Part shown: positions 7,940 through 15,989 of the stretch, piece after piece
Layout: the number at the start of each line of letters is the position of its first letter
Numbering within the stretch: position 1 is the stretch's first letter
Assembly (NCBI GenBank): GCA_017546025.1
Contig: JAFYYS010000031.1
Location: 1 to 43,545 of the forward strand
From: Lachnospiraceae bacterium
GTDB taxonomy: Bacteria > Bacillota > Clostridia > Lachnospirales > Lachnospiraceae
DNA length: 43,545 nucleotides
Direction of reading: 5' to 3'
Notes under the pieces: generated by a model
What the model saw: only the letters and a program-made list of their open reading frames with translations
The model's database searches: none
What the model was told of the DNA's origin: nothing
Made by a program: the position numbers and the translations under genes

Positions 7940-8012
7940 TGGAAACAATGGGGCTCGAACCCATGACCTCCCGCGCGTCAGGCGGACGCTCTCCCGGCTG
8001 AGCTATATTTCC
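7940..8012 (-). tRNA. tRNA-Val (anticodon GAC)
   Basis: A complete 73-nt cloverleaf on the minus strand. The acceptor stem GGAAATA/TGTTTCC has one T-G pair, the D stem is GCTC/GAGC, the anticodon stem is TCCGC/GCGGG with loop CTGACGC (anticodon GAC, valine), and the T arm ATGGG-TTCGAGC-CCCAT is perfect. The discriminator base is A and the 3' CCA is not encoded. It reads GUC/GUU valine codons. Confidence 0.93.
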
Positions 8013-8037
8013 AATGTCATGAAAAATGTCATCTATC

Positions 8038-8066
8038 ATAATACAGGAAAAAGCCGAAAAAAGCAA
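8038..8066 (-). promoter_or_regulatory. Promoter of tRNA-Val
   Basis: On the minus strand: TTGCTT (8066-8061), 17-bp spacer, TATTAT (8043-8038), about 25 bp before the mature tRNA 5' end. Confidence 0.6.
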
Positions 8067-8089
8067 GACGGCTTTCATAACATTTTCCT

Positions 8090-8117
8090 TTGCATTTTTG
8101 TTTAACTGTGGTAATAT
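8090..8117 (+). promoter_or_regulatory. Promoter of the propeller/HD-GYP gene
   Basis: TTGCAT (8090-8095), 16-bp spacer ending in TGTGG, TAATAT (8112-8117). The motif TAACATTTTCC (8078-8088) ends one base before the -35 element. The predicted transcription start near 8124 rules out any start codon upstream of that point. Confidence 0.6.
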
Positions 8118-8161
8118 ATGTGTATAAACAGGATAGATTTTTTGTTCGGACGGTACGGAAT

Positions 8162-11100
8162 ATGAGAAAGCAGGAAATAACGCGGCGCGGCGGTATATCC
8201 GGCAGAACCGCACGAAAGATGAGCATAAGACACAAGACCGGCTTACTGGGAGTCGCAGTATGCCTGAGCCTGTGTCTCTTTTTATTCTTGGGAACAATGT
8301 CGGGATATGGCAAAGCAGCCTCTTCCGGGCAGGAAGAAGAGGAGAACGGAAAGGGGACGCTGGCATCTCTTGACCCGACCAGACCCGGGACGGGATATTC
8401 GGCTGTGTTATATAACAACAGGAGCGGACTCCCGACTTCCGAAGCCAATTCCATCGTGCAGACGGAAGAAGGCTTTATCTGGATTGGCAGCTACAGCGGT
8501 CTGATTCGTTATGACGGCAATACTTTTGAACGGGTGAATTCCGCTTCCGGCATCGCAAGCGTCGTGACGCTTTTTGTGGACAGCAAAAACCGTCTCTGGA
8601 TCGGAACGAACGACAGCGGTGTCGTGATGATGGAACGCGGTGAGACGAAAGCGTTTCGTAAGGAACAGGGTCTGAAATCGCTTTCCGTCCGTGCCATCAC
8701 GGAGGACAGCAACGGTAATATCTATGTCGGAACCACTGACGGCATTGTGGAAATCAATACCGCATTGAACACAAGATTTCTGGAACATGATGAAATTCAG
8801 GATGCCTATATCCGCGAGTTGAGAACAGGCGGCGACGGCGTTATCTACGGAATTACCCAGGAAGGTGAATTCTTCACCATTGAAAACCGGCGGATTGAAA
8901 AGTATTACAATTTAAAGATTAAGGGAATGTCCGGCGTCATTTCCGTTTTGCCGGATCCGACCAATCCCGGTCATGTTTATTTCGGCACGAATGTGTCAAG
9001 AATTTACTATGCCGATTACCTGGTCAACCTGAACCGGTTCGATACCATTAACGTTGATCCTCTTGCGTACATCAATTCGATGTACAAAATCGATAATACC
9101 CTTTGGATATGTGCGCAGGACGGAATCGGACTGCTTGAGAACGGTAATTTGCGTGTGCTTGATAACGTACCGATGAAGAGCTCTGTGGAAGAAATGATGG
9201 GGGATTATCAGAATAACCTGTGGTTTGCTTCCTCACGGCAGGGCGTCATGAAAATCACGCCGAACCGGTTTTCTGATGTTTTTGAATGGTACGGTCTGGA
9301 AGAAACCGTAGTTAACTCTACCTGTGCTTATGACAACTGGCTTCTGTTCGGAACCGATCACGGCCTGACGGTTGTAAACAACAGCGAAGTCATCACGAAA
9401 TGGGGCATCCGCTCCGTCACGACACAAAAAGGCAGGAAGATCCGCAAAACGGATCTAATCGAGTTGCTTTCCGGCATCCGAATCCGTTCCATCATACGTG
9501 ACAGCAAAAACAGGCTTTGGTTCTCTACATACAGCGATTACGGGCTCGTTTGTTATGACAAAGGAACCGTTACCTGTTATACGGAGCAGGACGGCATGCC
9601 GTCGAAGAGAGTCCGTGCCATCCATGAATGCAGGGACGGGACGATTTGGGCGGTCTGTACGGGCGGCGTGGTTCTGATTAGGGACGGCGAGATTAAGAAG
9701 TGCTATAATGAGAACGACGGTATTCTCAATACCGAGATTCTGACGGTGGCTGAAGCCCCGAACGGCGACTGTGTCATCGGAACGGACGGCGGCGGTATTT
9801 ATATCGCCGGAACCGGAAGGATCCGTTGCATCGATACGACCTCCGGCCTCAGTTCTGATGTCATCATGCGAATCAAATGGGATGAGCAGAGACAGGTTTT
9901 CTGGATCGTAACGAGCAACGCGCTTGCTTATATGGATAAGGACTATCATGTCACGGTTCTTAAAGGTTTCCCTTATTCCAATAACTTTGACATTTATTGG
10001 AACAGCCGGGGAGAGATGTGGATCTTAAGCAGTAACGGCATCCATGTCATTACGGCCGAAGAACTTTTGAAAAATGAGACGATGCAACCGGTTTTGTACG
10101 ATTGGAGCAAAGGTCTTCCGCATGTTGCCACATCCAATTCCTACAGTGACCTGTCTGAGGACGGAACACTGTATATCGCCGGCAGTGACGGCGTGACACA
10201 GGTTAACATCGAAGAACCTTTTAACAGCGTAAACGATCTGAAGGTTGCGGTTCCGTTCATTGAGGCGGACGGTGTTCCCATCTATCCGGACGAAAACGGA
10301 AATTTCCGTGTGAAAGCCGATGTTAAGAAAGTCGTTATCTTTGATTTCGTCTTCACGTATTCCATGTCCAATCCGCAGGTCACCTACTGGCTTGAAGGCT
10401 TCGACCACAGCATGACCACGGTGAAACGGACGGATATGACTCCGGTTTCCTATACGAACCTTCACGGTAAGAGCTATTGTTTCAAGCTTGTGGTTCAGGA
10501 TTCCTCCGGTGTCGGAACGAAAGAGTATTCCGTTATCATCGTGAAGAACAAGATGTTCTATGAATACGGGTGGTTCCAGGCGCTGGCAGTGATTCTTGCA
10601 ATCCTTTTGACGGCTCTGGCTGTTTGGCTTTTCGTTCGAAGAAAGATCAAACAACTCGAGAAAAAAGAAGAGGAACAGAGAATCTTCATCAACGAGATGA
10701 TTGAGGCATTTGCTAAGACCATCGATATGAAGGACAGCTACACGAACGGTCATTCCTTCCGCGTGGCGAAATATACGGCCCTTCTGGCAACCGAGCTCGG
10801 CTGCAGCGAAGAGGAAGTTGAAAAATTCCATAACATCGCCCTTCTTCATGACATCGGTAAGATCGGTGTTGAGGATAAGGTACTGAAGAAGGAGGGTAAG
10901 CTCGAGGATGACGAGTTCATGCAGATTAAGTCGCATACGTCGCTCGGCTATAACGTATTGAAGGATATTTCGATCATGCCCGAGCTGGCCATCGGTGCCG
11001 GCGCGCATCACGAGCGGCCTGACGGCAAAGGCTACCCGAACGGCCTGAAGGCTGACGAGATTCCGAGAGTTGCGCAGATCATCGCTGTTGCGGACTGCTT

Positions 11101-11455
11101 CGACGCGATGTATTCCGACCGTCCTTACCGGAAGCGCATGAACTTCGAAAAGGCTGTTTCCATCATTAAGGGCGCGGCCGGAAGCCAGCTGTTCGGTGAT
11201 GTCGTGGAGGCATTCCTCCGTCTTGTCGACAAGGGTGAATTCCGTGCTCCGGACGATGACGGACAGAGCGGTACCACGGAGGATATCGACAATATCCATA
11301 AGCGCGAAGCCGAGGAGGCAAAGGAACAAAAGGAAGCTGAAGCTAAGAAGGAAGCCGAAGTGAAGAAGGAGGCTGAAACGAAGAAGGCCGAAGAGGCCGG
11401 AACCGAAAAGACAGATGCTGCAAAAACTGAGGCTGAAGATAAGAAAACCGAATAG
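8162..11455 (+). CDS. Sensor with extracytoplasmic beta-propeller and cytoplasmic HD-GYP domain
   Basis: About 1,097 residues from the ATG at 8162; an ATG at 8219 (MSIRHK) is an equally good start and puts the signal sequence nearer the N terminus. The order is: hydrophobic signal/anchor segment; a long region of two-component-regulator propeller repeats (recurring WIGT and DSKNRLWIGT-like blades) to about residue 725; a Y_Y_Y-type beta-sandwich; one membrane segment (WFQALAVILAILLTALAVWLF); a short coiled coil; and an HD-GYP domain with His896-Asp897 (LLHDIGKIG) and the HHERPDGKGYP signature. HD-GYP domains hydrolyse cyclic di-nucleotides, chiefly c-di-GMP. The protein thus probably links an external ligand, perhaps a carbohydrate, to that signal. 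The last 50 residues are a repetitive Glu/Ala/Lys helix (KKEAEVKKEAE), unusual for the family. Confidence 0.9.
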   Translation: MRKQEITRRGGISGRTARKMSIRHKTGLLGVAVCLSLCLFLFLGTMSGYGKAASSGQEEEENGKGTLASLDPTRPGTGYSAVLYNNRSGLPTSEANSIVQTEEGFIWIGSYSGLIRYDGNTFERVNSASGIASVVTLFVDSKNRLWIGTNDSGVVMMERGETKAFRKEQGLKSLSVRAITEDSNGNIYVGTTDGIVEINTALNTRFLEHDEIQDAYIRELRTGGDGVIYGITQEGEFFTIENRRIEKYYNLKIKGMSGVISVLPDPTNPGHVYFGTNVSRIYYADYLVNLNRFDTINVDPLAYINSMYKIDNTLWICAQDGIGLLENGNLRVLDNVPMKSSVEEMMGDYQNNLWFASSRQGVMKITPNRFSDVFEWYGLEETVVNSTCAYDNWLLFGTDHGLTVVNNSEVITKWGIRSVTTQKGRKIRKTDLIELLSGIRIRSIIRDSKNRLWFSTYSDYGLVCYDKGTVTCYTEQDGMPSKRVRAIHECRDGTIWAVCTGGVVLIRDGEIKKCYNENDGILNTEILTVAEAPNGDCVIGTDGGGIYIAGTGRIRCIDTTSGLSSDVIMRIKWDEQRQVFWIVTSNALAYMDKDYHVTVLKGFPYSNNFDIYWNSRGEMWILSSNGIHVITAEELLKNETMQPVLYDWSKGLPHVATSNSYSDLSEDGTLYIAGSDGVTQVNIEEPFNSVNDLKVAVPFIEADGVPIYPDENGNFRVKADVKKVVIFDFVFTYSMSNPQVTYWLEGFDHSMTTVKRTDMTPVSYTNLHGKSYCFKLVVQDSSGVGTKEYSVIIVKNKMFYEYGWFQALAVILAILLTALAVWLFVRRKIKQLEKKEEEQRIFINEMIEAFAKTIDMKDSYTNGHSFRVAKYTALLATELGCSEEEVEKFHNIALLHDIGKIGVEDKVLKKEGKLEDDEFMQIKSHTSLGYNVLKDISIMPELAIGAGAHHERPDGKGYPNGLKADEIPRVAQIIAVADCFDAMYSDRPYRKRMNFEKAVSIIKGAAGSQLFGDVVEAFLRLVDKGEFRAPDDDGQSGTTEDIDNIHKREAEEAKEQKEAEAKKEAEVKKEAETKKAEEAGTEKTDAAKTEAEDKKTE

Positions 11456-11480
11456 TTTAACCAAGGGGGAGAGTAACCGA

Positions 11481-12329
11481 ATGAAGACAGGACTTGTCAT
11501 GGAAGGCGGCGGGATGAGAGGCCTTTTCACCGCCGGGGTATTGGATGTATGGATGGAGCAGGGGCTGACCTTTGACGGCGCCGTCGGTGTTTCTGCAGGC
11601 GTTGCCATCGGTTGTAACTTCAAATCACGCCAGATCGGGCGTGCCATCCGCTATAACGTACGTTTTGCGGAGGACAAGCGCTATAAGGGCATTTCTTCGC
11701 TCATCAAAACGGGTGACATTTTCGGCGCAGATTTCTGCTACCGCGAGATTCCGCAGCACCTGGATGTGTTCGATACGGAGACTTACCGAAGGAACCCGAT
11801 GGATTTCTACGGTGTCGCAACGGATGTGGAAAAGGGCATACCGGTTTACAAAAACCTGTTAAAGGGCGATGAGCAGGACCTTATGTTCATGCGGGCGTCC
11901 GCCTCGCTTCCGATGGTATCGCGTGTCGTTCCGTTCGGGGACAGAAAACTTCTCGACGGCGGCATCACCGATTCCATTCCGCTCAAGTTCCTTGAAGGAA
12001 GAGGCTATCCGAAGAATGTTGTCATCTTAACGCAGCCGCGCGGTTTTGTGAAGCATAAGAGCTCGCTGATCCCGGTTGCCAAGCTGACGCTTCGCGATTA
12101 TCCGAAGATGATTGAATGCATGGCGAAGAGACATCTGATGTACAACCTGCAGACCGCTTATGTGGCCGAACGGGAGAAGGAAGGCGCCGCCTTCGTCATT
12201 GCGCCGCAGGAGCCGCTTAACATTCCGAACCTCGAGCGTGACGGCTCCGAGCTGATGCGGGTTTACTACGCGGGCCGCGAGGAGGCTTTGCGCACCTGGA
12301 ATGACCTCCAGGCATTTCTGAACCGATGA
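11481..12329 (+). CDS. Patatin-like phospholipase
   Basis: A 282-residue patatin-family lipid acyl hydrolase. It shows the oxyanion-hole glycine run EGGGMRG (residues 8-14), the nucleophile Ser38 in GVSAG, and catalytic Asp159 in LLDGGITDS, which together make the Ser-Asp dyad. The length and layout match the short bacterial YjjU/RssA-like group. There is no signal peptide, so it is likely cytoplasmic or membrane-peripheral. I chose the ATG at 11481, which follows AAGGGGGAGAG; upstream in-frame codons would overlap the end of the HD-GYP gene. It begins 25 bp after that gene and is probably cotranscribed. Confidence 0.9.
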   Translation: MKTGLVMEGGGMRGLFTAGVLDVWMEQGLTFDGAVGVSAGVAIGCNFKSRQIGRAIRYNVRFAEDKRYKGISSLIKTGDIFGADFCYREIPQHLDVFDTETYRRNPMDFYGVATDVEKGIPVYKNLLKGDEQDLMFMRASASLPMVSRVVPFGDRKLLDGGITDSIPLKFLEGRGYPKNVVILTQPRGFVKHKSSLIPVAKLTLRDYPKMIECMAKRHLMYNLQTAYVAEREKEGAAFVIAPQEPLNIPNLERDGSELMRVYYAGREEALRTWNDLQAFLNR

Positions 12330-12379
12330 AAACTGCGTGAATTTTATGAAAAATGCTACCATTTCCGTTCAGAATGTGA

Positions 12380-12437
12380 TATAATCAATCTGTTAAGCAG
12401 ACGGATTCCGGCAGAATCAATCTGATTCGGCCGGAAT
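12380..12437 (+). promoter_or_regulatory. -10 element and 5' leader stem-loop before the esterase gene
   Basis: TATAAT at 12380-12385 is followed by a leader whose arms ATTCCGGC (12405-12412) and GCCGGAAT (12430-12437), with an inner GAATC/GATTC stem, form a tight hairpin ending six bases before the AAGGAGG site. No clear -35 element. The hairpin may stabilise the mRNA or affect initiation. Confidence 0.5.
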
Positions 12438-12457
12438 TCGATTTTAAGGAGGTTTTT

Positions 12458-14056
12458 ATGGGAATTATGGAAAGACCTGCCGTGACCGTATTAAGTGACG
12501 GCGGAAAGTATTGGGAGCATACGTATGAGAAGTTCTTCCTGAAGGTTTACGTACCGGCTTCGACGATTGACGGCGAGGCACTCAACTATACCTTCCGGGC
12601 ACCGATGCTCACCGTGCTTGAAGAGAAGAAGATGAGTAAAGAGGAAGCGGTCGCATTTGCCAATGCAAGCGGTCTTGCGGAGATTGCCGCGAAGGTGGAT
12701 TCGAGCGTGCTCTTCGTTTATCCGACGTGTGAGGGCGGCTGGGAAGAAGCAGACGAGACGCTGTATGCTTCTTTGATTGCGGAAGTTAAGATGAATCCGT
12801 TCTATAAGGACGGCATCGTTGAGATTCAGAACTTCTTCACGAGAGAGTTTCAGGGCTATTACGTCCGCGGCGCCATCTTCCGTGCCGATCTGTACGGCTA
12901 CGGCGCTTCGGCCGACTATATTGCAAAAAACCTGCTGAAGACGCTGCAGGGCGAATACCTTTGGGGTCCCGGCGAGATTACGCCCGCCATGTGCTCGATG
13001 GAGCGTTTGAGCGTGATTCCGAACGTTGAGAGAAAGGACATCGGTATTCTTTCCGTTGCCAACAGCGCAGAGGTTAATGCCGCTTTCGCCGGCTGCGAGA
13101 ACCTTCTTGTTAAGGATGCAGCAGACTATAAGGCCGATTTCAAGAACTTCGTCCGCAAGTTCAAGATGTGGTGCGGCAAGATGGAATACGAGCCTGATTT
13201 CGAAGCACTCGGTATGAACGAGGATCCCGGCATCGTAACCGTGAAGACGAGCCCCGATAACCGCGGCATGTACAAGGATACGAAGGAGCACAAGGTCGGC
13301 TACTTCGCATATTACAACAAGGACGCTTTCGACAAGGGACCGGCACCTTTGATGATCGGTTTCCACGGCGGCGGAGATTCCTCGATGTATCTGACCTTCG
13401 TTGCTGGCTGGTGGGAAGTATGCCACAAGTACGGTTTCCTGTTCGTTTCAATCGAGAATCATCAGAATGTTACCGCTACTGAGGTTGTACAGGTTTACGA
13501 CGAGCTGAAAAAACGCTATAATATTGATACGACCCGCGTTTACGCGAGCGGCTTCTCGATGGGAAGCGGCAAGACGTGGGATATGTTCCAGGAGTATCCG
13601 GAGCTGTTCGCCGGACTTGCACCGCACAGCGCTTTGTTCCCGGTACGGAACAATCCGTTCGGCATGTCGATTGACGATCCTCGCATGAACAAGACCGTTT
13701 CCGTTCCGGTATTCTATTCGGGCGGAGAGAAGTCTCATCTGCCGGAGCTTCCGTTCCAGGCTGAGACCGGACTTGACCGGATTCAGTATCTGGCACAGGT
13801 TAATAAGCTTGTGAAGAAGTTTGACGTCGCATTTGCCGACAAGGACAAATGGCCCGATCCGGTTTACGGCGACGAAGCAGACCGCGTTGAGAAGGTTCCG
13901 GACGAGAGCAGAGGCAGCATCCTGACGATCCGCTACTACAACAGCGAGGACGGCGTATGCCGCACGGCGCTTTCAAGCATCGACAACCAGATTCACGAGT
14001 GCAGACAGCATACATGCGAGAACGCATGGAAATTCCTGTCGCAGTTCACAAGATAA
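12458..14056 (+). CDS. Serine esterase (alpha/beta-hydrolase, PHB-depolymerase-like) with unknown N-terminal domain
   Basis: 532 residues. The C-terminal half looks like an esterase of the alpha/beta-hydrolase fold related to poly(3-hydroxybutyrate) depolymerase or feruloyl esterase types. It has an HGGGDSS oxyanion-type loop near residues 307-313 and the nucleophile Ser367 in GFSMGSG. A histidine near IHECRQHT at the C terminus could complete the triad. The first 270 or so residues match nothing I recognise. There is no signal peptide, so the substrate is intracellular or imported. The start at 12458 has an excellent AAGGAGG site. It is followed by a strong terminator. Substrate unknown; acetyl or feruloyl groups on plant oligosaccharides are one guess, given the glycosidases nearby. 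Confidence 0.75.
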   Translation: MGIMERPAVTVLSDGGKYWEHTYEKFFLKVYVPASTIDGEALNYTFRAPMLTVLEEKKMSKEEAVAFANASGLAEIAAKVDSSVLFVYPTCEGGWEEADETLYASLIAEVKMNPFYKDGIVEIQNFFTREFQGYYVRGAIFRADLYGYGASADYIAKNLLKTLQGEYLWGPGEITPAMCSMERLSVIPNVERKDIGILSVANSAEVNAAFAGCENLLVKDAADYKADFKNFVRKFKMWCGKMEYEPDFEALGMNEDPGIVTVKTSPDNRGMYKDTKEHKVGYFAYYNKDAFDKGPAPLMIGFHGGGDSSMYLTFVAGWWEVCHKYGFLFVSIENHQNVTATEVVQVYDELKKRYNIDTTRVYASGFSMGSGKTWDMFQEYPELFAGLAPHSALFPVRNNPFGMSIDDPRMNKTVSVPVFYSGGEKSHLPELPFQAETGLDRIQYLAQVNKLVKKFDVAFADKDKWPDPVYGDEADRVEKVPDESRGSILTIRYYNSEDGVCRTALSSIDNQIHECRQHTCENAWKFLSQFTR

Positions 14057-14098
14057 GCTTGATGTATAACGGTTGGGAATACTGTTTTACATAACGGG

Positions 14099-14127
14099 GC
14101 AGGGCTTCTTCGGAGGCCCTGCTTTCC
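14099..14127 (+). terminator. Intrinsic terminator of the esterase gene
   Basis: GCAGGGC (14099-14105) pairs with GCCCTGC (14116-14122), followed by TTTCC and a T-rich stretch. Confidence 0.7.
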
Positions 14128-14152
14128 ATTTGCTTTATTTTTGGATAGTCAC

Positions 14153-14200
14153 AGCTGAAATCTGCCCTTTATGGCAAGGAAATAGCTGAAATCTGCCTTT
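14153..14200. repeat. Short direct repeat AGCTGAAATCTGCC x2
   Basis: AGCTGAAATCTGCC occurs at 14153-14166 and 14184-14197, 31 bp apart, just before the palindromic array. It may be a remnant of another repeat family or a border of the array. Confidence 0.6.
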
Positions 14201-14206
14201 TGGACC

Positions 14207-14601
14207 GGGCGCATACCCACCAAGAGCAAGGAACAGTTAAAATGGAGGGTATGCGCCCTGCCAAGCTTCGGCAGTTGTGCCCCTGATTCCAGGGGCGCAT
14301 ACCCACCAAGAGTAAGGAAAAGTCAGATTTGAGGGTATGCGCCCAGCCAAGCTTCGGCAGTTGTGCCCCTGATTCCAGGGGCGCATACCCACCAAGAGTG
14401 AGGAACAGTCAAATGGAGGGTATGCGCACAGCCCGGTCTCTTTTTAAAGACCCTTCTTTCCACGGGCGCATACCCACCAAGAGCAAGGAACCGTTAAAAT
14501 GGAGGGTATGCGCCCAGCCAAGCCTCGCCAGTTGAGCCCCTGATTCCACGGGCGCATACCCACCAAGAGCGAGGAACAGTCAAAATGGAGGGTATGCGCC
14601 C
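14207..14601. repeat. Tandem array of five palindromic 52-bp units, 86-bp period
   Basis: Units run 14207-14258, 14293-14344, 14379-14429, 14464-14515 and 14550-14601. Each opens with GGGCGCATACCC and closes with the inverse GGGTATGCGCCC, a 12-bp stem around a semi-conserved 28-nt loop beginning ACCAAGAG. Unit starts are 86, 86, 85 and 86 bp apart. Linkers 1, 2 and 4 are near-identical and contain their own small stem (CCCCTGATTCCAGGGG). Linker 3 is a different sequence of about the same length, with a GGTCT/AGACC stem. The right arm of unit 3 is decayed (GCGCAC). No open reading frame here looks real. This resembles a REP/BIME-type palindromic cluster; no matching transposase lies in the window. 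Confidence 0.92.
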
Positions 14602-14792
14602 GAATATTCAGGTTTTTTATGCCTCCGTTTCATTGAGAAGCTAACATCTGAAACCATTGTATTCAAGGATTCATTCTCTATTCATTTATACTTCAAGGCG
14701 TGATAAATACTGGTTTCTTTGTTTCCGGTACGTTGTTGCGTTGTGCATTTTTCCCTGTGAAAAAGCAACAAAAATCATGCCGGTTTTTCTGC

Positions 14793-14822
14793 TTGCGGAA
14801 TCGGACGATTTGCGGATATAGT
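14793..14822 (+). promoter_or_regulatory. Possible promoter of the nuclease gene
   Basis: TTGCGG (14793-14798), 18-bp spacer, TATAGT (14817-14822), 43 bp before the start codon. A 12-bp direct repeat ACAAAAATCATG (14768-14779 and 14829-14840) brackets it. The rest of 14602-14792 is AT-rich with no gene I can see. Confidence 0.4.
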
Positions 14823-14865
14823 AGACATACAAAAATCATGGATAGAACAGACGAATCGTGGTGCT

Positions 14866-15684
14866 ATGGATTATTATCGATTGGAACAAAACCGGGAAGA
14901 AATGCTTGAACTGCTAAAGGAAAGGGAAGCCCTTCTAAAGCATTTAGTCCGTGATCTGCGAAAAGAACAGAAAAAGCCGCCGGCAGGAATTCTCAAAGTG
15001 GCAAAAAAGCATAACACCTTTCAATACTATCGGAAAGAGAAGGACAGTGAGCAGTATTCCTATCTTCCGAAATCGCAGCGGGACATTGCAGAGAAGATTA
15101 TCAATTTTGATTATCGCGCATCGATTCTTTCGGCAGCAGCGGCAGAACTGAAGGCGATTTCCGAATGGAAGAAAAAAGGCATCCCAACTGATGCCGGAGC
15201 AATCTATGACAATCTCCCGGAGGGACGCAAAGTATTGGTACACAGTATTTCCGTGAGCAACCTGAAGGCAATAGAAGAGTTTCAAAATATATCCTTTTCT
15301 CCTTTGGAAACCTTTCCGGAAAACAAAGTCTTTGAAACAACCAACGGGGAAAAGGTTCGGTCGAAGGCGGAATGGATGATTGCGGAAAAGCTGACGAAAA
15401 ACGGCATTCCCTATCAATACGAGTTCCCGGTCACGCTTCGGGGATACGGCGTGGTACGACCTGATTTTCGGTGCTTTCATGTGCGGAAGAGAAAGGTGAT
15501 TCTTTGGGAGCATCAGGGGCGGATGGACGACGGGGAATATGCAAATGCGGCAATCCGAAAGGTTAACGCCTACGAAGAAAACGGATTCTTTGCCGGCGAA
15601 AACCTAATTCTGACGTCGGAAACTGCCACCAGTCCCCTGACGCCGGCTGCAGTGGATCGCTGGATTCAGAAAATGTTTTTATGA
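14866..15684 (+). CDS. Putative PD-(D/E)XK-type nuclease, hypothetical
   Basis: 272 residues. The N-terminal third is a charged coiled coil (residues about 5-40). The C-terminal part carries a restriction-endonuclease-like arrangement: Glu169 in RSKAEW, Asp200 in RPDF, and Glu215 with Gln217 in ILWEHQGRMDD, that is, D-X14-E-X-Q after a helix bearing a glutamate, as in PD-(D/E)XK enzymes with a replaced lysine. A downstream NLILTSET strand also fits this group. I know such single-gene proteins as uncharacterised in gut Clostridia. It sits alone between two repeat arrays (14207-14601 and 15696-15809), has a weak ribosome binding site and codon use more AT-rich than its neighbours, suggesting acquisition by transfer. 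It could be a repair, phage-defence or repeat-associated nuclease. Confidence 0.65.
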   Translation: MDYYRLEQNREEMLELLKEREALLKHLVRDLRKEQKKPPAGILKVAKKHNTFQYYRKEKDSEQYSYLPKSQRDIAEKIINFDYRASILSAAAAELKAISEWKKKGIPTDAGAIYDNLPEGRKVLVHSISVSNLKAIEEFQNISFSPLETFPENKVFETTNGEKVRSKAEWMIAEKLTKNGIPYQYEFPVTLRGYGVVRPDFRCFHVRKRKVILWEHQGRMDDGEYANAAIRKVNAYEENGFFAGENLILTSETATSPLTPAAVDRWIQKMFL

Positions 15685-15695
15685 TTCGCAGCACC

Positions 15696-15809
15696 CATTA
15701 TCGAAAAGGATACTGATGGGGTTTATAGTGCGGCATTATCGAAAAGGACACTGATGGGGTTTACAGTGCGGCATTATCAAAAAGGATGCTTATATGGTTT
15801 GTTTCGCTG
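15696..15809. repeat. 38-bp tandem repeat, two full copies and one degenerate
   Basis: Copies start at 15696, 15734 and 15772, each opening with CATTATC. The first two differ at only two positions; the third is diverged after about 16 bases. Each contains CACTG...CAGTG (TACTG...TAGTG in copy 1), a short inverted repeat. The array begins 12 bp after the nuclease stop codon. Nothing else is evident from 15810 to 15909 apart from an AT-rich stretch. Confidence 0.85.
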
Positions 15810-15909
15810 CTTTTCAGAGAAGGCGGTAATGGCGTTTGCCGAGACGGCGAGTCGAAATATATAAATATATGACGAAAATCATCCGTGAAAAGATTTATGT
15901 AAAATATAC

Positions 15910-15938
15910 TTGACAAAATGAAATGAATGATATACAAT
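15910..15938 (+). promoter_or_regulatory. Strong promoter of the membrane protein/XRE operon
   Basis: TTGACA (15910-15915), exact 17-bp spacer, TACAAT (15933-15938). It fixes the translation start downstream, at 15990, and excludes the ATG at 15927. Confidence 0.75.
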
Positions 15939-15989
15939 CTGTTTCAGAAGGCGGGGGGATTAAAAACCGCCGGAAGAGAGGAAATCATT

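Noticed and set aside
10025-11647. A 540-codon minus-strand frame opposite the HD-GYP gene
   Set aside because: The plus strand encodes clear Y_Y_Y and HD-GYP domains; the antisense product is low-complexity and has no ribosome binding site.
14329-14535. A 68-codon open frame within the palindromic array
   Set aside because: It is made wholly of the repeat units and shows no ribosome binding site or protein-like conservation.
14207-14601. CRISPR array
   Set aside because: The repeat unit is 52 bp with a variable middle, the intervening segments are mostly near-identical to each other rather than unique, and there are no cas genes.
14700-14909. A 69-codon frame upstream of and overlapping the nuclease gene
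   Set aside because: It is in another frame, has no ribosome binding site, and runs through the putative nuclease promoter.
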